Shown here in pieces: positions 42,707 to 52,181 of a stretch of 64,000 bases of DNA. Within the stretch, counting starts at the first letter, position 1, and each line of letters starts with the position of its first letter. The notes below the pieces were generated by a model. That model was not told the origin of the DNA. It did no database searches and worked only from the letters and a program-made list of their open reading frames with translations. Both the position numbers and the translations under genes were made by a program. Source of the DNA: Streptomyces cellulosae. Its GTDB lineage: Bacteria > Actinomycetota > Actinomycetes > Streptomycetales > Streptomycetaceae. The stretch spans positions 1-64,000 of the forward strand of contig NZ_JOEV01000014.1 of the NCBI RefSeq assembly GCF_000721105.1, in the 5' to 3' direction.

Positions 42707-44284
42707 ATGGACATTCCTCGCATGGGCGTACCCGAGCAGCTGGCCGAGCGCATGAACATGGCCGAGCAGCACGAATACCTGCGCGCCAGATTCTCGCGGC
42801 GCACGATGATCAGAGGTGGCGCCATCACGCTGGGCGCCGTCACCGGTGGCGCGTTCGTGCCGGGGGCGACCGCCCAGGCGGCCGTTCCGACGCGGACGGC
42901 CCCCAGCGCGGAGCCCGTCGACGGAGCGCTCGTCGCCCCCTTCGGCCGGCACCTCGCCTACGGCAACGACCCGCGCACCGAGATCACCGTCTCCTGGCAG
43001 GTCCCGGTCGCCGTCAAGAAGCCCTTCATCCGGATCGGCGCCCACCCCTGGGACCTCTCCCGCAAGATCGAGGCCGAGGTGCGCAGCCTGTACACCCCGG
43101 CCGGTGTCGGCGCCAGCGGCGACCACACCCAGTACTACCTGCACGCCAAGCTCACCCGCCTGCGCCCCGGTCAGACCTACTACTACGGCGTCGGCCACGC
43201 CGGCTTCGACCCGGCCGAGCCGCATCTGCTCGGCACCCTGGGCACCTTCACCACCGCCCCCGCCCACAAGACGCCGTTCACCTTCACGGCCTTCGGTGAC
43301 GAGGGCGTCAGCTACCACGCGCTGGGCAACAACAGCCTGCTTCTCGGCCAGAACCCGGCCTTCCACCTGCACGCGGGGGACATCGCCTACGGCGACCCGG
43401 CCGGCCAGGGCAAGAGCACGGACACCGGCTTCGACTCGCGGGTGTGGGACCAGTTCCTCGCCCAGACCGAGTCCGTCGCCAAGTCCGTCCCGTGGATGCC
43501 GGCCTACGGCAACCACGACATGGAGGCCTGGTACTCGCCCAACGGTTACGGCGGTGAGGAAGCCCGCTGGACCCTGCCGGACAACGGGCCGGACAAGAAG
43601 AACCTCCCCGGCGTCTACTCCTTCGTCCACGGCAACACGGCGGTGATCTCGCTCGACGCCAACGACATCTCCTTCGAGATCCCGGCCAACCTCGGCATCT
43701 CCGGCGGCACCCAGACCACCTGGCTGGAAGCCCAGCTCAAGAAGTACCGGGCGTCCGACGACATCGACTTCATTGTGATCTTCTTCCACCACTGCGCCTA
43801 CTGCACCTCCACCGCGCACGCCTCGGAGGGCGGTGTGCGCCAGGAGTGGGTGCCGCTGTTCGAGAAGTACACCGTGGACCTGGTGATCAACGGCCACAAC
43901 CACCAGTACGAGCGCACGGACGTCATCAAGGCGGGCGCCGTCACCAAGAAGCTCCCGATCGGCGGCACCGCGTACCCCGAGACCGACGGCGTGGTGTACG
44001 TGACGGCGGGCGCGGCCGGCCGCAGCCTGTACGCGTTCAGCGCCCCGCTGTCGTACGAGGGCCACGAGAACGACGTCGACTCCGTGGCCTCGTTCATCAA
44101 CACCAAGGACGGCAAGCAGAACGAGACCGTCACCTGGTCCCGGGTGCGCTACCTCGACTACTCCTTCCTGCGGGTGGACGTCACCCCGGCCGCCAGGGGC
44201 CGCACGGCCACGCTGACGGTGCGGGGCATCGCGGAGACCGGCGCGCAGGTCGACCACTTCACGGTGGCGCGCAGGGCCAAGTAG
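42707..44284 (+). CDS. Tat-exported purple acid phosphatase-like metallophosphoesterase
   Basis: A 525-residue secreted phosphoesterase. A twin-arginine signal (RARFSRRTMIRGGAITLGAV, about residues 26-45) is followed by an Ala-rich cleavage region. An N-terminal fibronectin-like domain (about 75-185, with TYYYGVGHAG) precedes the catalytic domain. That domain carries FGDEG, HAGDIAYGD, YGNHD, IFFHHCAYC and VINGHNHQYER, which together form the dimetal site of purple acid phosphatases. The ATG at 42707 has a weak ribosome site; ATG 42722 is an alternative. It lies divergent from the small gene before glmS2. Release of phosphate from organic phosphates outside the cell is the expected role. Confidence 0.85.
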   Translation: MDIPRMGVPEQLAERMNMAEQHEYLRARFSRRTMIRGGAITLGAVTGGAFVPGATAQAAVPTRTAPSAEPVDGALVAPFGRHLAYGNDPRTEITVSWQVPVAVKKPFIRIGAHPWDLSRKIEAEVRSLYTPAGVGASGDHTQYYLHAKLTRLRPGQTYYYGVGHAGFDPAEPHLLGTLGTFTTAPAHKTPFTFTAFGDEGVSYHALGNNSLLLGQNPAFHLHAGDIAYGDPAGQGKSTDTGFDSRVWDQFLAQTESVAKSVPWMPAYGNHDMEAWYSPNGYGGEEARWTLPDNGPDKKNLPGVYSFVHGNTAVISLDANDISFEIPANLGISGGTQTTWLEAQLKKYRASDDIDFIVIFFHHCAYCTSTAHASEGGVRQEWVPLFEKYTVDLVINGHNHQYERTDVIKAGAVTKKLPIGGTAYPETDGVVYVTAGAAGRSLYAFSAPLSYEGHENDVDSVASFINTKDGKQNETVTWSRVRYLDYSFLRVDVTPAARGRTATLTVRGIAETGAQVDHFTVARRAK

Positions 44285-44353
44285 GGCCCCGACGGAGGTA
44301 CGTGTGCCCGGAAGGCGGGGCGCACACCGGGCGGGCGGTCCTCACCGGAGGAT

Positions 44354-45235
44354 TCAAATCGTCTTGAGGATCGCCCGCTTGGCCACCGTGAACTCCTCGT
44401 CGGTGAGCACGCCCGAGCGGTGCAGTTCGCCCAGCTCGCGCAGCCGCCGCAGCACCGCGTCGTGATCGTCCTCGACGGCGGACGCGGGCGCGGGGAGCAC
44501 CGTGGTCCGGGCGGGCCGTACGTCCTTCGCCTGGATCGCCGGATGCGGCAGCCGGACCTGGACGGCCGCCGCGACCAGGGCCATCAGCGGGTCCCTGCGG
44601 AAGTTCCACAGCTCGACGGCGTTCGGGTCGTACTTCGGCGGGGCCTTGGTCGGGGCGTTCCTCACGGTGAAGCGGAGATGGCCGTTCTCCAGACCCGCCC
44701 CGGGGCACCACTCCACGGCGGTGATCTCGGCGAGCGCGAGGGTACGGGCGCCGGCGGCGGCCTTGGCGTCCTCCGTCTTCCAGTTCCACTCCAGCCGGAC
44801 CTGTTCGCCGTCGAAGCTCGCCGTGCCGTCCCCGGCGGAGACCGAGATCGGCACGGCCGGGCCCGGCAGCAGATACGCGTCCACCGGGTCGGCCGGAACC
44901 TGGTCCAGGAGCAGCGCGCTGCGCACCTCGTCCACGAAGTACTCGGCGACGCCGTAGCGGTCGGACTCGACGACCAGCTGGTACGGGTCGTGCGGCTCGG
45001 TGAGCCGGCCGCCGGTGGCCAGCAGCAGCGGGTCGGCGCCGTCCCGCAGCCGCAGCCTGAGCCGCCCGGTCCTCTTGCCCTGTTCGAAGGAGATGCCCGC
45101 CAACGCGCCCAGGGGAACGACGAGTTCACCGAGGGTCTTGCGGAGCAGGCTGACGTTCTTGTCCCGTCCGGGAGTCAGCCTCAGGGCATCGCCGTCGAAC
45201 GCCCAAGTGCCGTCCTTCTGGAGGATTTCCGCCAT
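44354..45235 (-). CDS. DUF4429 domain protein with SHOCT C-terminus
   Basis: A 293-residue protein with two DUF4429 units. The first begins KDGTWAFDGDALRLTPGRDK, the second DGTASFDGEQVRLEWNWK; each contains a WNF- or FEQG-type segment. The last about 30 residues form a SHOCT motif (LRRLRELGELHRSGVLTDEE followed by FTVAKRAIL). SHOCT is a short oligomerisation motif found in membrane or phage-related proteins. No signal peptide or membrane segment is seen and function is unknown. The ATG at 45235 lacks a good ribosome site. It lies divergent from the GH20 gene. Confidence 0.8.
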   Translation of the reverse strand: MAEILQKDGTWAFDGDALRLTPGRDKNVSLLRKTLGELVVPLGALAGISFEQGKRTGRLRLRLRDGADPLLLATGGRLTEPHDPYQLVVESDRYGVAEYFVDEVRSALLLDQVPADPVDAYLLPGPAVPISVSAGDGTASFDGEQVRLEWNWKTEDAKAAAGARTLALAEITAVEWCPGAGLENGHLRFTVRNAPTKAPPKYDPNAVELWNFRRDPLMALVAAAVQVRLPHPAIQAKDVRPARTTVLPAPASAVEDDHDAVLRRLRELGELHRSGVLTDEEFTVAKRAILKTI

Positions 45236-45266
45236 GAGGGGATTGTTTCACCGGTTCCGAGGCAGG

Positions 45267-45282
45267 ATTGGTCCATACCTAT
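45267..45282. promoter_or_regulatory. DasR-like operator (dre) before the GH20 gene
   Basis: ATTGGTCCATACCTAT resembles the dre consensus ACTGGTCTAGACCACT, with the GGTC and ACC cores kept. It is 23 bases before the GH20 start. DasR control of chitin and N-acetylglucosamine genes is established in Streptomyces. Confidence 0.6.
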
Positions 45283-45304
45283 CGAATGCAGGGAGGGATC
45301 GCTG

Positions 45305-46894
45305 GTGGGACAGCACCACAGAACGACCCGTCTTCTCGGTTCGCTGCTGCTCGTCGCGACGGCGGGCACCTTCTCCGTCGCCGCGGCACCGGCCGCCGGG
45401 ACACCGGCCACCACCCCACTCGACCGAGTGGTTCCGGCGCCCGCCTCGGTCACGCCCGGGGGACCGCCGTACCGCATCACCCACGACACACACATCCGCG
45501 TCGACGACTCCCCCGAGGCGCGCGAGATCGGCGCCTACCTGGCTCAGCTGCTGCGCCCCTCCACCGGCTACCGCCTCCCCGTCACCACCCACGGCCGCGG
45601 CGGTATCCGACTGCGCCTGGCCAAGGGCCCGTTCGGCGCCGAGGGGTACCGCCTCGACAGCGGCGCCAAGGGTGTGACCATCACCGCCGCCCAGCCCGCC
45701 GGGCTCTTCCACGGCGTCCAGACCCTGCGCCAGCTCCTGCCCGCGGCCGTCGAGGAGGACTCCGTGCAGCGCGGCCCCTGGCTGGTCGCGGGCGGCACCG
45801 TCCGGGACCGGCCGCGCTACGGCTGGCGCGGCGCGATGCTCGACGTCTCCCGGCACTTCTTCACCGTCGACCAGGTCAAGCGCACCATCGACCAACTCGC
45901 CCTCTACAAGGTCAACAAGCTGCACCTGCACCTCAGCGACGACCAGGGCTGGCGCATAGCCGTCGACTCCTGGCCGCGCCTGACCACCCACGGCGGCTCC
46001 ACCGAGGTCGGCGGCGGCCCCGGCGGCTTCTACACGAAGGCCGACTACCAGGAGATCGTCCGGTACGCGTCCTCCCGCTACCTGGAGGTCGTCCCGGAAA
46101 TCGACATGCCGGGCCACACCAACGCGGCCCTCGCCTCCTACGCCGACCTGAACTGCGACGGCGTCGCGCCCCCGCTCTACACCGGCACCGAGGTCGGCTT
46201 CAGCTCGCTGTGCGTGTCCAAGGAGATCACGTACGACTTCGTGGACGACGTCATCCGGGAGCTGGCCGCCCTCACCCCCGGCCGCTACCTGCACATCGGC
46301 GGCGACGAGGCGAACTCCACGAGCCACGAGGACTACGTCAAGTTCATGGACCGGGTGCAGCCCATCGTCGCCGAGTACGGCAAGACGGTGATCGGCTGGC
46401 ACCAGCTGACCGGCGCGACCCCGGCCAAGGGCGCGCTCGCCCAGTACTGGGGCCTCGACTCCGACAGCGCCGAGGAGAAGGCTCAGGTCGCCAAGGCCGC
46501 GCAGAACGGCACCGGGCTGATCCTCTCGCCCGCCGACCGGATCTACCTCGACATGAAGTACGACGAGGACACGCCCCTGGGGCTGTCCTGGGCGGGCTAC
46601 GTCGACGTGAGGCGGGCCTACGACTGGGACCCGGGCGCCTATCTGCCGGGGGCGCCCGCGTCGGCCGTACAGGGTGTCGAGGCGCCGCTGTGGACCGAGA
46701 CGCTCGCGACGAGCGCGGACCTCGAGTACATGGCCTTCCCGCGCCTCGCGGGGGCGGCCGAGCTCGGCTGGTCGCCGCCGGCCACGCACGACTGGGACGC
46801 CTACAAGGTGCGGCTCGCGGCGCAGGGGCCGCGGTGGGACGCGCTCGGCATCGGGTACCACCGGGCACCGGAAGTCCCTTGGCACGCACGGTAG
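45305..46894 (+). CDS. secreted GH20 beta-N-acetylhexosaminidase
   Basis: A 529-residue exported exo-hexosaminidase that releases N-acetylglucosamine from chitin oligomers. A Sec signal (LLGSLLLVATAGTFSVAAAP) lies near residues 11-30. An N-terminal GH20b domain precedes the catalytic barrel. Typical segments are GWRGAMLDVSRHFF, LHLHLSDDQGWRI and HIGGDEANS, the last with the catalytic Asp-Glu pair; WTET appears near the C-terminus. The GTG at 45305 follows AGGGAGG by eight bases. A DasR-like site directly upstream fits induction by amino sugars. It converges on desD with a strong terminator between. Confidence 0.92.
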   Translation: MGQHHRTTRLLGSLLLVATAGTFSVAAAPAAGTPATTPLDRVVPAPASVTPGGPPYRITHDTHIRVDDSPEAREIGAYLAQLLRPSTGYRLPVTTHGRGGIRLRLAKGPFGAEGYRLDSGAKGVTITAAQPAGLFHGVQTLRQLLPAAVEEDSVQRGPWLVAGGTVRDRPRYGWRGAMLDVSRHFFTVDQVKRTIDQLALYKVNKLHLHLSDDQGWRIAVDSWPRLTTHGGSTEVGGGPGGFYTKADYQEIVRYASSRYLEVVPEIDMPGHTNAALASYADLNCDGVAPPLYTGTEVGFSSLCVSKEITYDFVDDVIRELAALTPGRYLHIGGDEANSTSHEDYVKFMDRVQPIVAEYGKTVIGWHQLTGATPAKGALAQYWGLDSDSAEEKAQVAKAAQNGTGLILSPADRIYLDMKYDEDTPLGLSWAGYVDVRRAYDWDPGAYLPGAPASAVQGVEAPLWTETLATSADLEYMAFPRLAGAAELGWSPPATHDWDAYKVRLAAQGPRWDALGIGYHRAPEVPWHAR

Positions 46895-46953
46895 TCCGGC
46901 CACCTGAACGGACGGGCACCCCGGCGGGGCGTACTCCGGGCACCTGAACGGAA

Positions 46954-46986
46954 GGGCACCCCGGAGGACCGTACTCCGGGGTGCCC
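46954..46986. terminator. bidirectional terminator between GH20 and desD
   Basis: A perfect 13-base stem, GGGCACCCCGGAG with its complement, around the loop GACCGTA, between two convergent genes. A partial second copy of the left arm (GGGCACCCCGG) lies about 40 bases upstream. Confidence 0.88.
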
Positions 46987-47003
46987 GTCCGTCGGTCGGT
47001 GGC

Positions 47004-48773
47004 CTACAGTCCCGCGATGGGGTTCCGCAGGTTCCCGACCAGCTGGAGCGCGCCGGACGGGTCCGCCAGGTCCACCATCTGCTTGTTGTCGCGCAGCTGG
47101 AGCCGGTTGAGGCAGGACAGCGCGAACTCGGGGGCGAACATGTCGTACTGCTCGAACTTGTCGCCGAGTTCGGGCACCGACCGCTGGTAGTCGCGGGTGA
47201 CCTCGGCGACCGTGCGCCAGAAGTCCTCCTCCTCCAGGATCCCCTCGGTGGCGAGGTTCGCGGCGAGGAAGCGGAAGAAGCAGTCGAAGACGTCGGTGAA
47301 GACGGACAGGAGCTTCTTGTCGTCCGGGACCTCGACGCGCAGCCGCTCCACCGTCGGCGGCAGCACCGCGTCCGGGTCCATGACGGCGATCTCCTCGGCG
47401 ATGTCCTTGTAGATCGCGCGCTGCACCACGCCGTCCTTCAGGACCAGGATGACGTTCTCGCCGTGCGGCATGTAGACCAGGTCGTAGGCGTAGAAGCTGT
47501 GCAGCAGCGGGGTGTAGTAGGCCCGCAGGTAGCGGCGCAGCCACTCCTTCGGGGGCAGCCCGGACCGCTCGATCAGGGCGCCCGCGAAGGAGGCGCCCTC
47601 GTGGTCCACGTGCACGAGGGAGGCCATCGTGGCGAGGGACTCGCCGTCCTGGAGGGACGGGACCGGGCTCTCCCGCCACAGCGCGGCCAGCATCTTGCGG
47701 TACGGCGAGTAGCGGTCGGTCGCCTGCTCGTACTCCAGGTGCCGGTAGCCCACGGCCGCCCGCTCCCGGATGATCGTGAGGCCTGTCGACTTCAGCACCG
47801 GGTCGCCCTCGATCAGCTGGGCGAGCCAGTCGTTGATCGCCGGAGTCGCCTCCATGTACGCGGCCGAAAGCCCGCGCATGAAGCCCATGTTGAGCACGGA
47901 CAGGGCCGTCTTCACATAGTGCTTCTCGGGGTGCGACCGGTTGAAGAAGGTCCGGATGGACTGCTGGGCCAGGTACTCGTCGTCGCCCTCGCCCAGACAG
48001 ACGAGGTGGCCGCGCGCGACCTCGGCGGCGAAGGTGACGGTGAGCTTGTTCCACCACTGCCAGGGGTGGACGGGGATCAGGAGGTAGTCGGCGGGGTCCA
48101 GGCCCCGGTCGGTGAGCTGCCGGTCGAACCGCTCGACCGTCTCCTCACCCAGTTCGTCCCGTACGAAGGACTCGTACTCGATCCCGACGCCCGCCGTGAA
48201 CGCGGCCCGCGAGCGGTGCGCCGCCAGCCACACCAGACGGACCGGGCTCGCGGTCTCGGGGGCGTACGAGAGGTACTCGTGGATCCCGAAGCCGAGCCGT
48301 CCGTTGTTGGCGACGAAGCAGGGGTGGCCCTCGGTCATGCCGGTCTCGATGTCCTGGAAACCGGATCGTGCCAGCTCGGCGACAGGGATCTGGGGTTTGG
48401 TGAGCTTGTAGCAGGTGCCGGAGAGGGTGGAGGAGATCTCCTCCAGGTACACCGGCAGGATCTCGTCGCTCAGGCCCAGCGCGTTCCTCAGCTCGATGAA
48501 GAAGTCCAGGGCGTCGACCGGGAGGTCCTCGCCGTCGCGGGTACGGGTGATCGACTCGGCGTCCACCTGCCAGTGGTCGAGCGCCCGGCGGGTGGCGCGG
48601 AAGCGGTAGCGGGTGAGGCCGTCGTCGCTGCGGACGACGTACCGCCCGTCGGCTTCCTCCGGTGTGATCAGCCGCTCGTGCGCGAACTCCGCGAGGGCCT
48701 TGCGCACGAGGAGACGGTTGGCCTTCTCCCAGCGCTCGGGGGAGAGGTGGGACACGGCGTCGGCGAGGGTCAT
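47004..48773 (-). CDS. desD: desferrioxamine synthetase DesD
   Basis: A 589-residue NRPS-independent siderophore synthetase (IucA/IucC superfamily). It uses ATP to trimerise and cyclise N-hydroxy-N-succinylcadaverine to desferrioxamine E and related compounds. Family segments include EGHPCFVANNGRLGFG, PVHPWQWWNK, TALSVLNMGFMRGLSA and MPHGENVILVLKDGV, covering ATP and substrate sites. The ATG at 48773 overlaps the desC stop (ATGA), so translation is coupled; the frame remains open further upstream but that region is desC. It is the last gene of desABCD, followed by the terminator at 46954. Confidence 0.97.
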   Translation of the reverse strand: MTLADAVSHLSPERWEKANRLLVRKALAEFAHERLITPEEADGRYVVRSDDGLTRYRFRATRRALDHWQVDAESITRTRDGEDLPVDALDFFIELRNALGLSDEILPVYLEEISSTLSGTCYKLTKPQIPVAELARSGFQDIETGMTEGHPCFVANNGRLGFGIHEYLSYAPETASPVRLVWLAAHRSRAAFTAGVGIEYESFVRDELGEETVERFDRQLTDRGLDPADYLLIPVHPWQWWNKLTVTFAAEVARGHLVCLGEGDDEYLAQQSIRTFFNRSHPEKHYVKTALSVLNMGFMRGLSAAYMEATPAINDWLAQLIEGDPVLKSTGLTIIRERAAVGYRHLEYEQATDRYSPYRKMLAALWRESPVPSLQDGESLATMASLVHVDHEGASFAGALIERSGLPPKEWLRRYLRAYYTPLLHSFYAYDLVYMPHGENVILVLKDGVVQRAIYKDIAEEIAVMDPDAVLPPTVERLRVEVPDDKKLLSVFTDVFDCFFRFLAANLATEGILEEEDFWRTVAEVTRDYQRSVPELGDKFEQYDMFAPEFALSCLNRLQLRDNKQMVDLADPSGALQLVGNLRNPIAGL

Positions 48774-49300
48774 GCGGACACCGCCGTGGCCGCCGCGAAC
48801 TGTTCCCGGGTGCAGAAGCTCAGCAACGCCTTCTTCTCCGGCTTCTGTATCTCCCGCTCGGGCACGAACCCGACGGCCTCGTTCAGGGCGTGCACGGCCT
48901 TGTTGGACACGTCCGGCTCGACGACCACGCGCTCCGCCGCCGGGTCCTCGAAGAGGTGCGCCATCACAGCCGTGATCACCGCCCGGGTGAAGCCGTGCAC
49001 GGGCCGGTCGGTGGGGGCGACCAGGAAGTGCATGCCGATGTCGCCGGGCCGGGGCTCGTAGAGACCGACCAGTTCGCGGTGGGCGGGGTCGTACTTCTCC
49101 ATCAGGAACGCGGGAGCCCCGTCGTGCAGGCCGAGCAGGGCGTGGTGGTGCTCGTCGGCGGCGATCTCCATGTACGCCCGCTCGACGTCCTCCAGCCTGG
49201 CGTCCCGCATCATCCAGAAGGCCGCCTTGGGGTGCGTGACCCAGGAGTGCAGGAGCTCGGCGTCGCTCAGGGGGTCGAGGGGGCGGAACGTGAAGGTCAT
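48770..49300 (-). CDS. desC: N-hydroxycadaverine acyltransferase DesC
   Basis: A 176-residue GNAT-fold acyltransferase that transfers succinyl or acetyl from CoA to N-hydroxycadaverine. The siderophore biosynthesis acyltransferase pattern is seen in [40 protein letters not shown] and [20 protein letters not shown]. It is typical in length and has no signal peptide. The ATG at 49300 overlaps the desB stop by four bases. Acyl-chain preference decides whether desferrioxamine B or E predominates; this cannot be read from sequence. Confidence 0.95.
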   Translation of the reverse strand: MTFTFRPLDPLSDAELLHSWVTHPKAAFWMMRDARLEDVERAYMEIAADEHHHALLGLHDGAPAFLMEKYDPAHRELVGLYEPRPGDIGMHFLVAPTDRPVHGFTRAVITAVMAHLFEDPAAERVVVEPDVSNKAVHALNEAVGFVPEREIQKPEKKALLSFCTREQFAAATAVSA

Positions 49301-50580
49301 ATGGCGAACTCCTGGAACGCGATGGACTTCTCGACCGGGTAGTACTCCGTGCCGAGCAGCTCACGGATGATGCAGCTGTTGCGGTACGCACCCATGCCCA
49401 GGTCGGGGCTGGTGATGCTGTGGGTGTGGACGCCGGCGTTCTGCAGGAAGACGCCCCGGCCGGTGACGTCGACGGCGTAGTTGCGCGCGACGTCGAAGTT
49501 GCCCCGCGCGTCGTAGCGCAGGCGGCTCTTGACGGGCCTGAGGAACTCCGGCTCGGCGTACTGGTAGCCGGTGGCCAGGATCAGGCCCTGGGACTCGATC
49601 TCGTAGTCCTTGCCCTGCTCCTCCTGGCGGAAGGAGAGGGTGTACGTGCCGTTGTCGTACCGGGCGCCGGTGAGGGCGGAGTTGGTCAGCAGCCGCGTGG
49701 GCACCGGGCCGCCGAGGTTCTTCTGGTACAGCAGGTCGAAGATCTCGTTGATCAGGTCGCCGTCGATGCCCTTGAACAGGCCCTTCTGCTCGGCCGTGAG
49801 GCGGTAGCGGGTCTGCTCCGGGAGCGCGTGGAAGTAGTCGACGTACTCCGGGCTCGTCATCTCCAGCGTGAGTTTCGTGTACTCCAGCGGGAAGAAGCGC
49901 GGGGAGCGGGTGACCCAGTTCAGCCGGTAGCCGTGGACGTCGATCTCGCCGAGCAGGTCGTGGTAGATCTCGGCGGCGGACTGGCCGGAGCCCACCAGCG
50001 TGATCGACTCCTTGCGCTGGAGCTCGGCTCGGTGCTCCAGGTAGCGGGAGTTGTGGAGGAAGTCGCCGCCCAGGCCCTGGCAGGCCTCGGGGATGTGGGG
50101 CGGGGTGCCGGTGCCGAGGACCAGGTGGCGGGCGCGGAACTCGTCGCCGGCGGCGGTCCGCACGACGTAGACCTCGGCCCCTTCGTCGTACGTGACCTCG
50201 GTGACCGTCGTGCCGAAGCGGACGCTGCTCAGCTTGTTCGCGGCCCAGCGGCAGTAGTCGTCGTACTCGACCCGCAGGGGGTAGAAGTTCTCGCGGATGT
50301 AGAACGAGTACAGCCGGCCCTTCTCCTTCAGGTAGTTGAGGAAGGAGTACGGCGAGGTCGGGTCGGCGAGGGTGACCAGGTCCGACATGAACGGGGTCTG
50401 GAGGTGGGCGCCGTCCAGGAACATGCCGGCGTGCCACTCGAAGTCTGGCTTCGACTCCAGGAAGACACCGTCGAGTTCGGCGATGGGCTCGGTGAGGCAG
50501 GCCAGGCCGAGGTTGAAGGGGCCGAGCCCGATCCCCACGAAGTCATGGGTTCTGGTCGGGTTTTCAGGACGCGCGGTCAA
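49297..50580 (-). CDS. desB: cadaverine N-monooxygenase DesB
   Basis: A 427-residue FAD- and NADPH-dependent hydroxylase that converts cadaverine to N-hydroxycadaverine. The FAD motif [14 protein letters not shown] is near residues 16-29, the NADPH motif [15 protein letters not shown] is central, and [12 protein letters not shown] is near the C-terminus, the L-ornithine/lysine N-hydroxylase pattern. The TTG at 50580 is accepted because GGGAG lies six bases upstream and no ATG or GTG fits before the FAD motif. The start overlaps the desA end by 17 bases. Confidence 0.95.
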   Translation of the reverse strand: MTARPENPTRTHDFVGIGLGPFNLGLACLTEPIAELDGVFLESKPDFEWHAGMFLDGAHLQTPFMSDLVTLADPTSPYSFLNYLKEKGRLYSFYIRENFYPLRVEYDDYCRWAANKLSSVRFGTTVTEVTYDEGAEVYVVRTAAGDEFRARHLVLGTGTPPHIPEACQGLGGDFLHNSRYLEHRAELQRKESITLVGSGQSAAEIYHDLLGEIDVHGYRLNWVTRSPRFFPLEYTKLTLEMTSPEYVDYFHALPEQTRYRLTAEQKGLFKGIDGDLINEIFDLLYQKNLGGPVPTRLLTNSALTGARYDNGTYTLSFRQEEQGKDYEIESQGLILATGYQYAEPEFLRPVKSRLRYDARGNFDVARNYAVDVTGRGVFLQNAGVHTHSITSPDLGMGAYRNSCIIRELLGTEYYPVEKSIAFQEFAI

Positions 50581-52006
50581 GGGACTCTCCCAGGTACTGC
50601 TCGGCGTGGCCGGCGATCAGGTCGAGGACGGCGGCGATGTCGTCGACCGTCGTCTCGGGGTTGAGCAGGGTGAACTTCAGGTAGTGCCGGCCGTCGACCT
50701 TGGTGCCCGCGACGATCGCGTCCCCGGAGGCGAACAGGGCCTTGCGGGCGTACAGGTTGGCGCGGTCGATGTCGGCGGGGTCGGTGACGGCGGCCGGGAT
50801 GTGGCGGAAGACGAGGGTGGACAGGGCCGGCTCGACGACGACGTCGAAGCGGGGGTCGGCCGCCAGCAGTTCCCAGCCCTGGACCGCCAGCTCGCAGACC
50901 TCGTCGAAGAGCTGTCCGATGCCGTCGGCGCCCATCACCCGCAGGGTCATCCACAGTTTGAGGGCGTCGAAGCGGCGGGTGGTCTGGAGGGACTTGTCGA
51001 CCTGGTTGGGGATGCGCTCCTGCACCATCCGGCGCGGGTTGAGGTACTCCGCGTGGTAGGTGGCGTGGCGCAGGGTGGCCGCGTCCTTGACCAGCACCGC
51101 GGACGAACTCACCGGCTGGAAGAAGGACTTGTGGTAGTCGACGGTGACCGAGTCGGCCCGCTCGATGCCGTCGATGCGGTCCCGGTGCTTCACGGAGGCG
51201 AGCAGCCCGCAGCCGTAGGCGGCGTCGACGTGCATCCACACGCCGTACTGGGCACACAACTCGGCGATCTCGGGCAGCGGGTCGATGGAGCCGAAGTCGG
51301 TGGTGCCGGCGGTCGCGACGACCGCCATGGGAACCAGGCCGTCCTGCTTGCAGCGCTCCAGCTCGTGGGCGAGCGCGACGGTCTGCATACGCTTGTCGGC
51401 GCCGACGGGGACCGACACGACGGCGTCCTGGTCAAGGCCCAGCAGTTTCGCGGACTTCTTCACGCTGAAGTGGCTGACCTCGGAGGCGAAGACGCGCAGT
51501 TTGGCGAGTTCGTCGCTCTTGGCCTCCTCGCGGGCCAGCAGCAGCGCCTGCAGGTTGGACTGGGTGCCGCCGGAGGTGAACACACCGTCGGCGTTCTCGC
51601 CGAGGCCGATGCGGCCCGCGGTCCAGTCGATGAGCCTGCGTTCGATGAGCGTGCCGCCCGCCGACTGGTCCCAGGTGTCCAGTGAGGAGTTGACCGCGGA
51701 GAGGATCGCCTCGCCGAGTACGGCCGGGATGACGACCGGGCAGTTGAGGTGGGCGAGGTAGCGGGGGTGGTGGAAGTAGACCGCGTCCCGGAGGTAGACG
51801 TCCTCCAGTTCGTCGAGCACCGCCGCCGTGTCGTGCAGCGGCCGGTCGAGGTCGATCTCGTCGATGCGCGGGGAGAGGGCGTCGACGGAGACTCCGGTGA
51901 ACGGACGGGTCGTGGTGGCGAGTTTGGCCGCCACCCGCTCGATTCCTTCGGTCACGGAGCGTCGGTAGTGCTCCGCGGTCGTGTCGTTGAGCAGGTGCGA
52001 GCGCAT
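50564..52006 (-). CDS. desA: PLP-dependent lysine decarboxylase DesA
   Basis: A 480-residue group II decarboxylase that converts lysine to cadaverine, the first step of desferrioxamine synthesis. The PLP-binding Lys is in [37 protein letters not shown] and [10 protein letters not shown] are standard. The ATG at 52006 follows GGAGG by seven bases. It is the first gene of the desABCD operon. A perfect iron box lies 64 bases upstream, so expression should rise when iron is scarce and DmdR/IdeR leaves the DNA. Confidence 0.97.
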   Translation of the reverse strand: MRSHLLNDTTAEHYRRSVTEGIERVAAKLATTTRPFTGVSVDALSPRIDEIDLDRPLHDTAAVLDELEDVYLRDAVYFHHPRYLAHLNCPVVIPAVLGEAILSAVNSSLDTWDQSAGGTLIERRLIDWTAGRIGLGENADGVFTSGGTQSNLQALLLAREEAKSDELAKLRVFASEVSHFSVKKSAKLLGLDQDAVVSVPVGADKRMQTVALAHELERCKQDGLVPMAVVATAGTTDFGSIDPLPEIAELCAQYGVWMHVDAAYGCGLLASVKHRDRIDGIERADSVTVDYHKSFFQPVSSSAVLVKDAATLRHATYHAEYLNPRRMVQERIPNQVDKSLQTTRRFDALKLWMTLRVMGADGIGQLFDEVCELAVQGWELLAADPRFDVVVEPALSTLVFRHIPAAVTDPADIDRANLYARKALFASGDAIVAGTKVDGRHYLKFTLLNPETTVDDIAAVLDLIAGHAEQYLGESLDRAS

Positions 52007-52069
52007 GTGCGGTCCTCCGGTGGGGACAGTCCGTGGGGCGGGGGAGCGGGGCGGAGCCTCGGCTTCAAC

Positions 52070-52088
52070 TTAGGTTAGCCTAACCTAA
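52070..52088. promoter_or_regulatory. iron box (DmdR/IdeR site) of desA
   Basis: TTAGGTTAGCCTAACCTAA is a perfect 19-base palindrome matching the actinobacterial iron-box consensus, 64 bases upstream of desA. Confidence 0.95.
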
Positions 52089-52181
52089 TTAATGGGAACG
52101 AAACCCTGCCTCCACCGTGACCGCCGTCACTCTCAACTCCTGCCTGCGGTAGGCGAGTTGAAGGCGGCGAGCGGGGTGGTG

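Noticed and set aside
47004..49391. A 795-residue DesD
   Set aside because: The frame stays open through desC because of high G+C; the ATG at 48773 with its four-base overlap and family length define the real gene.
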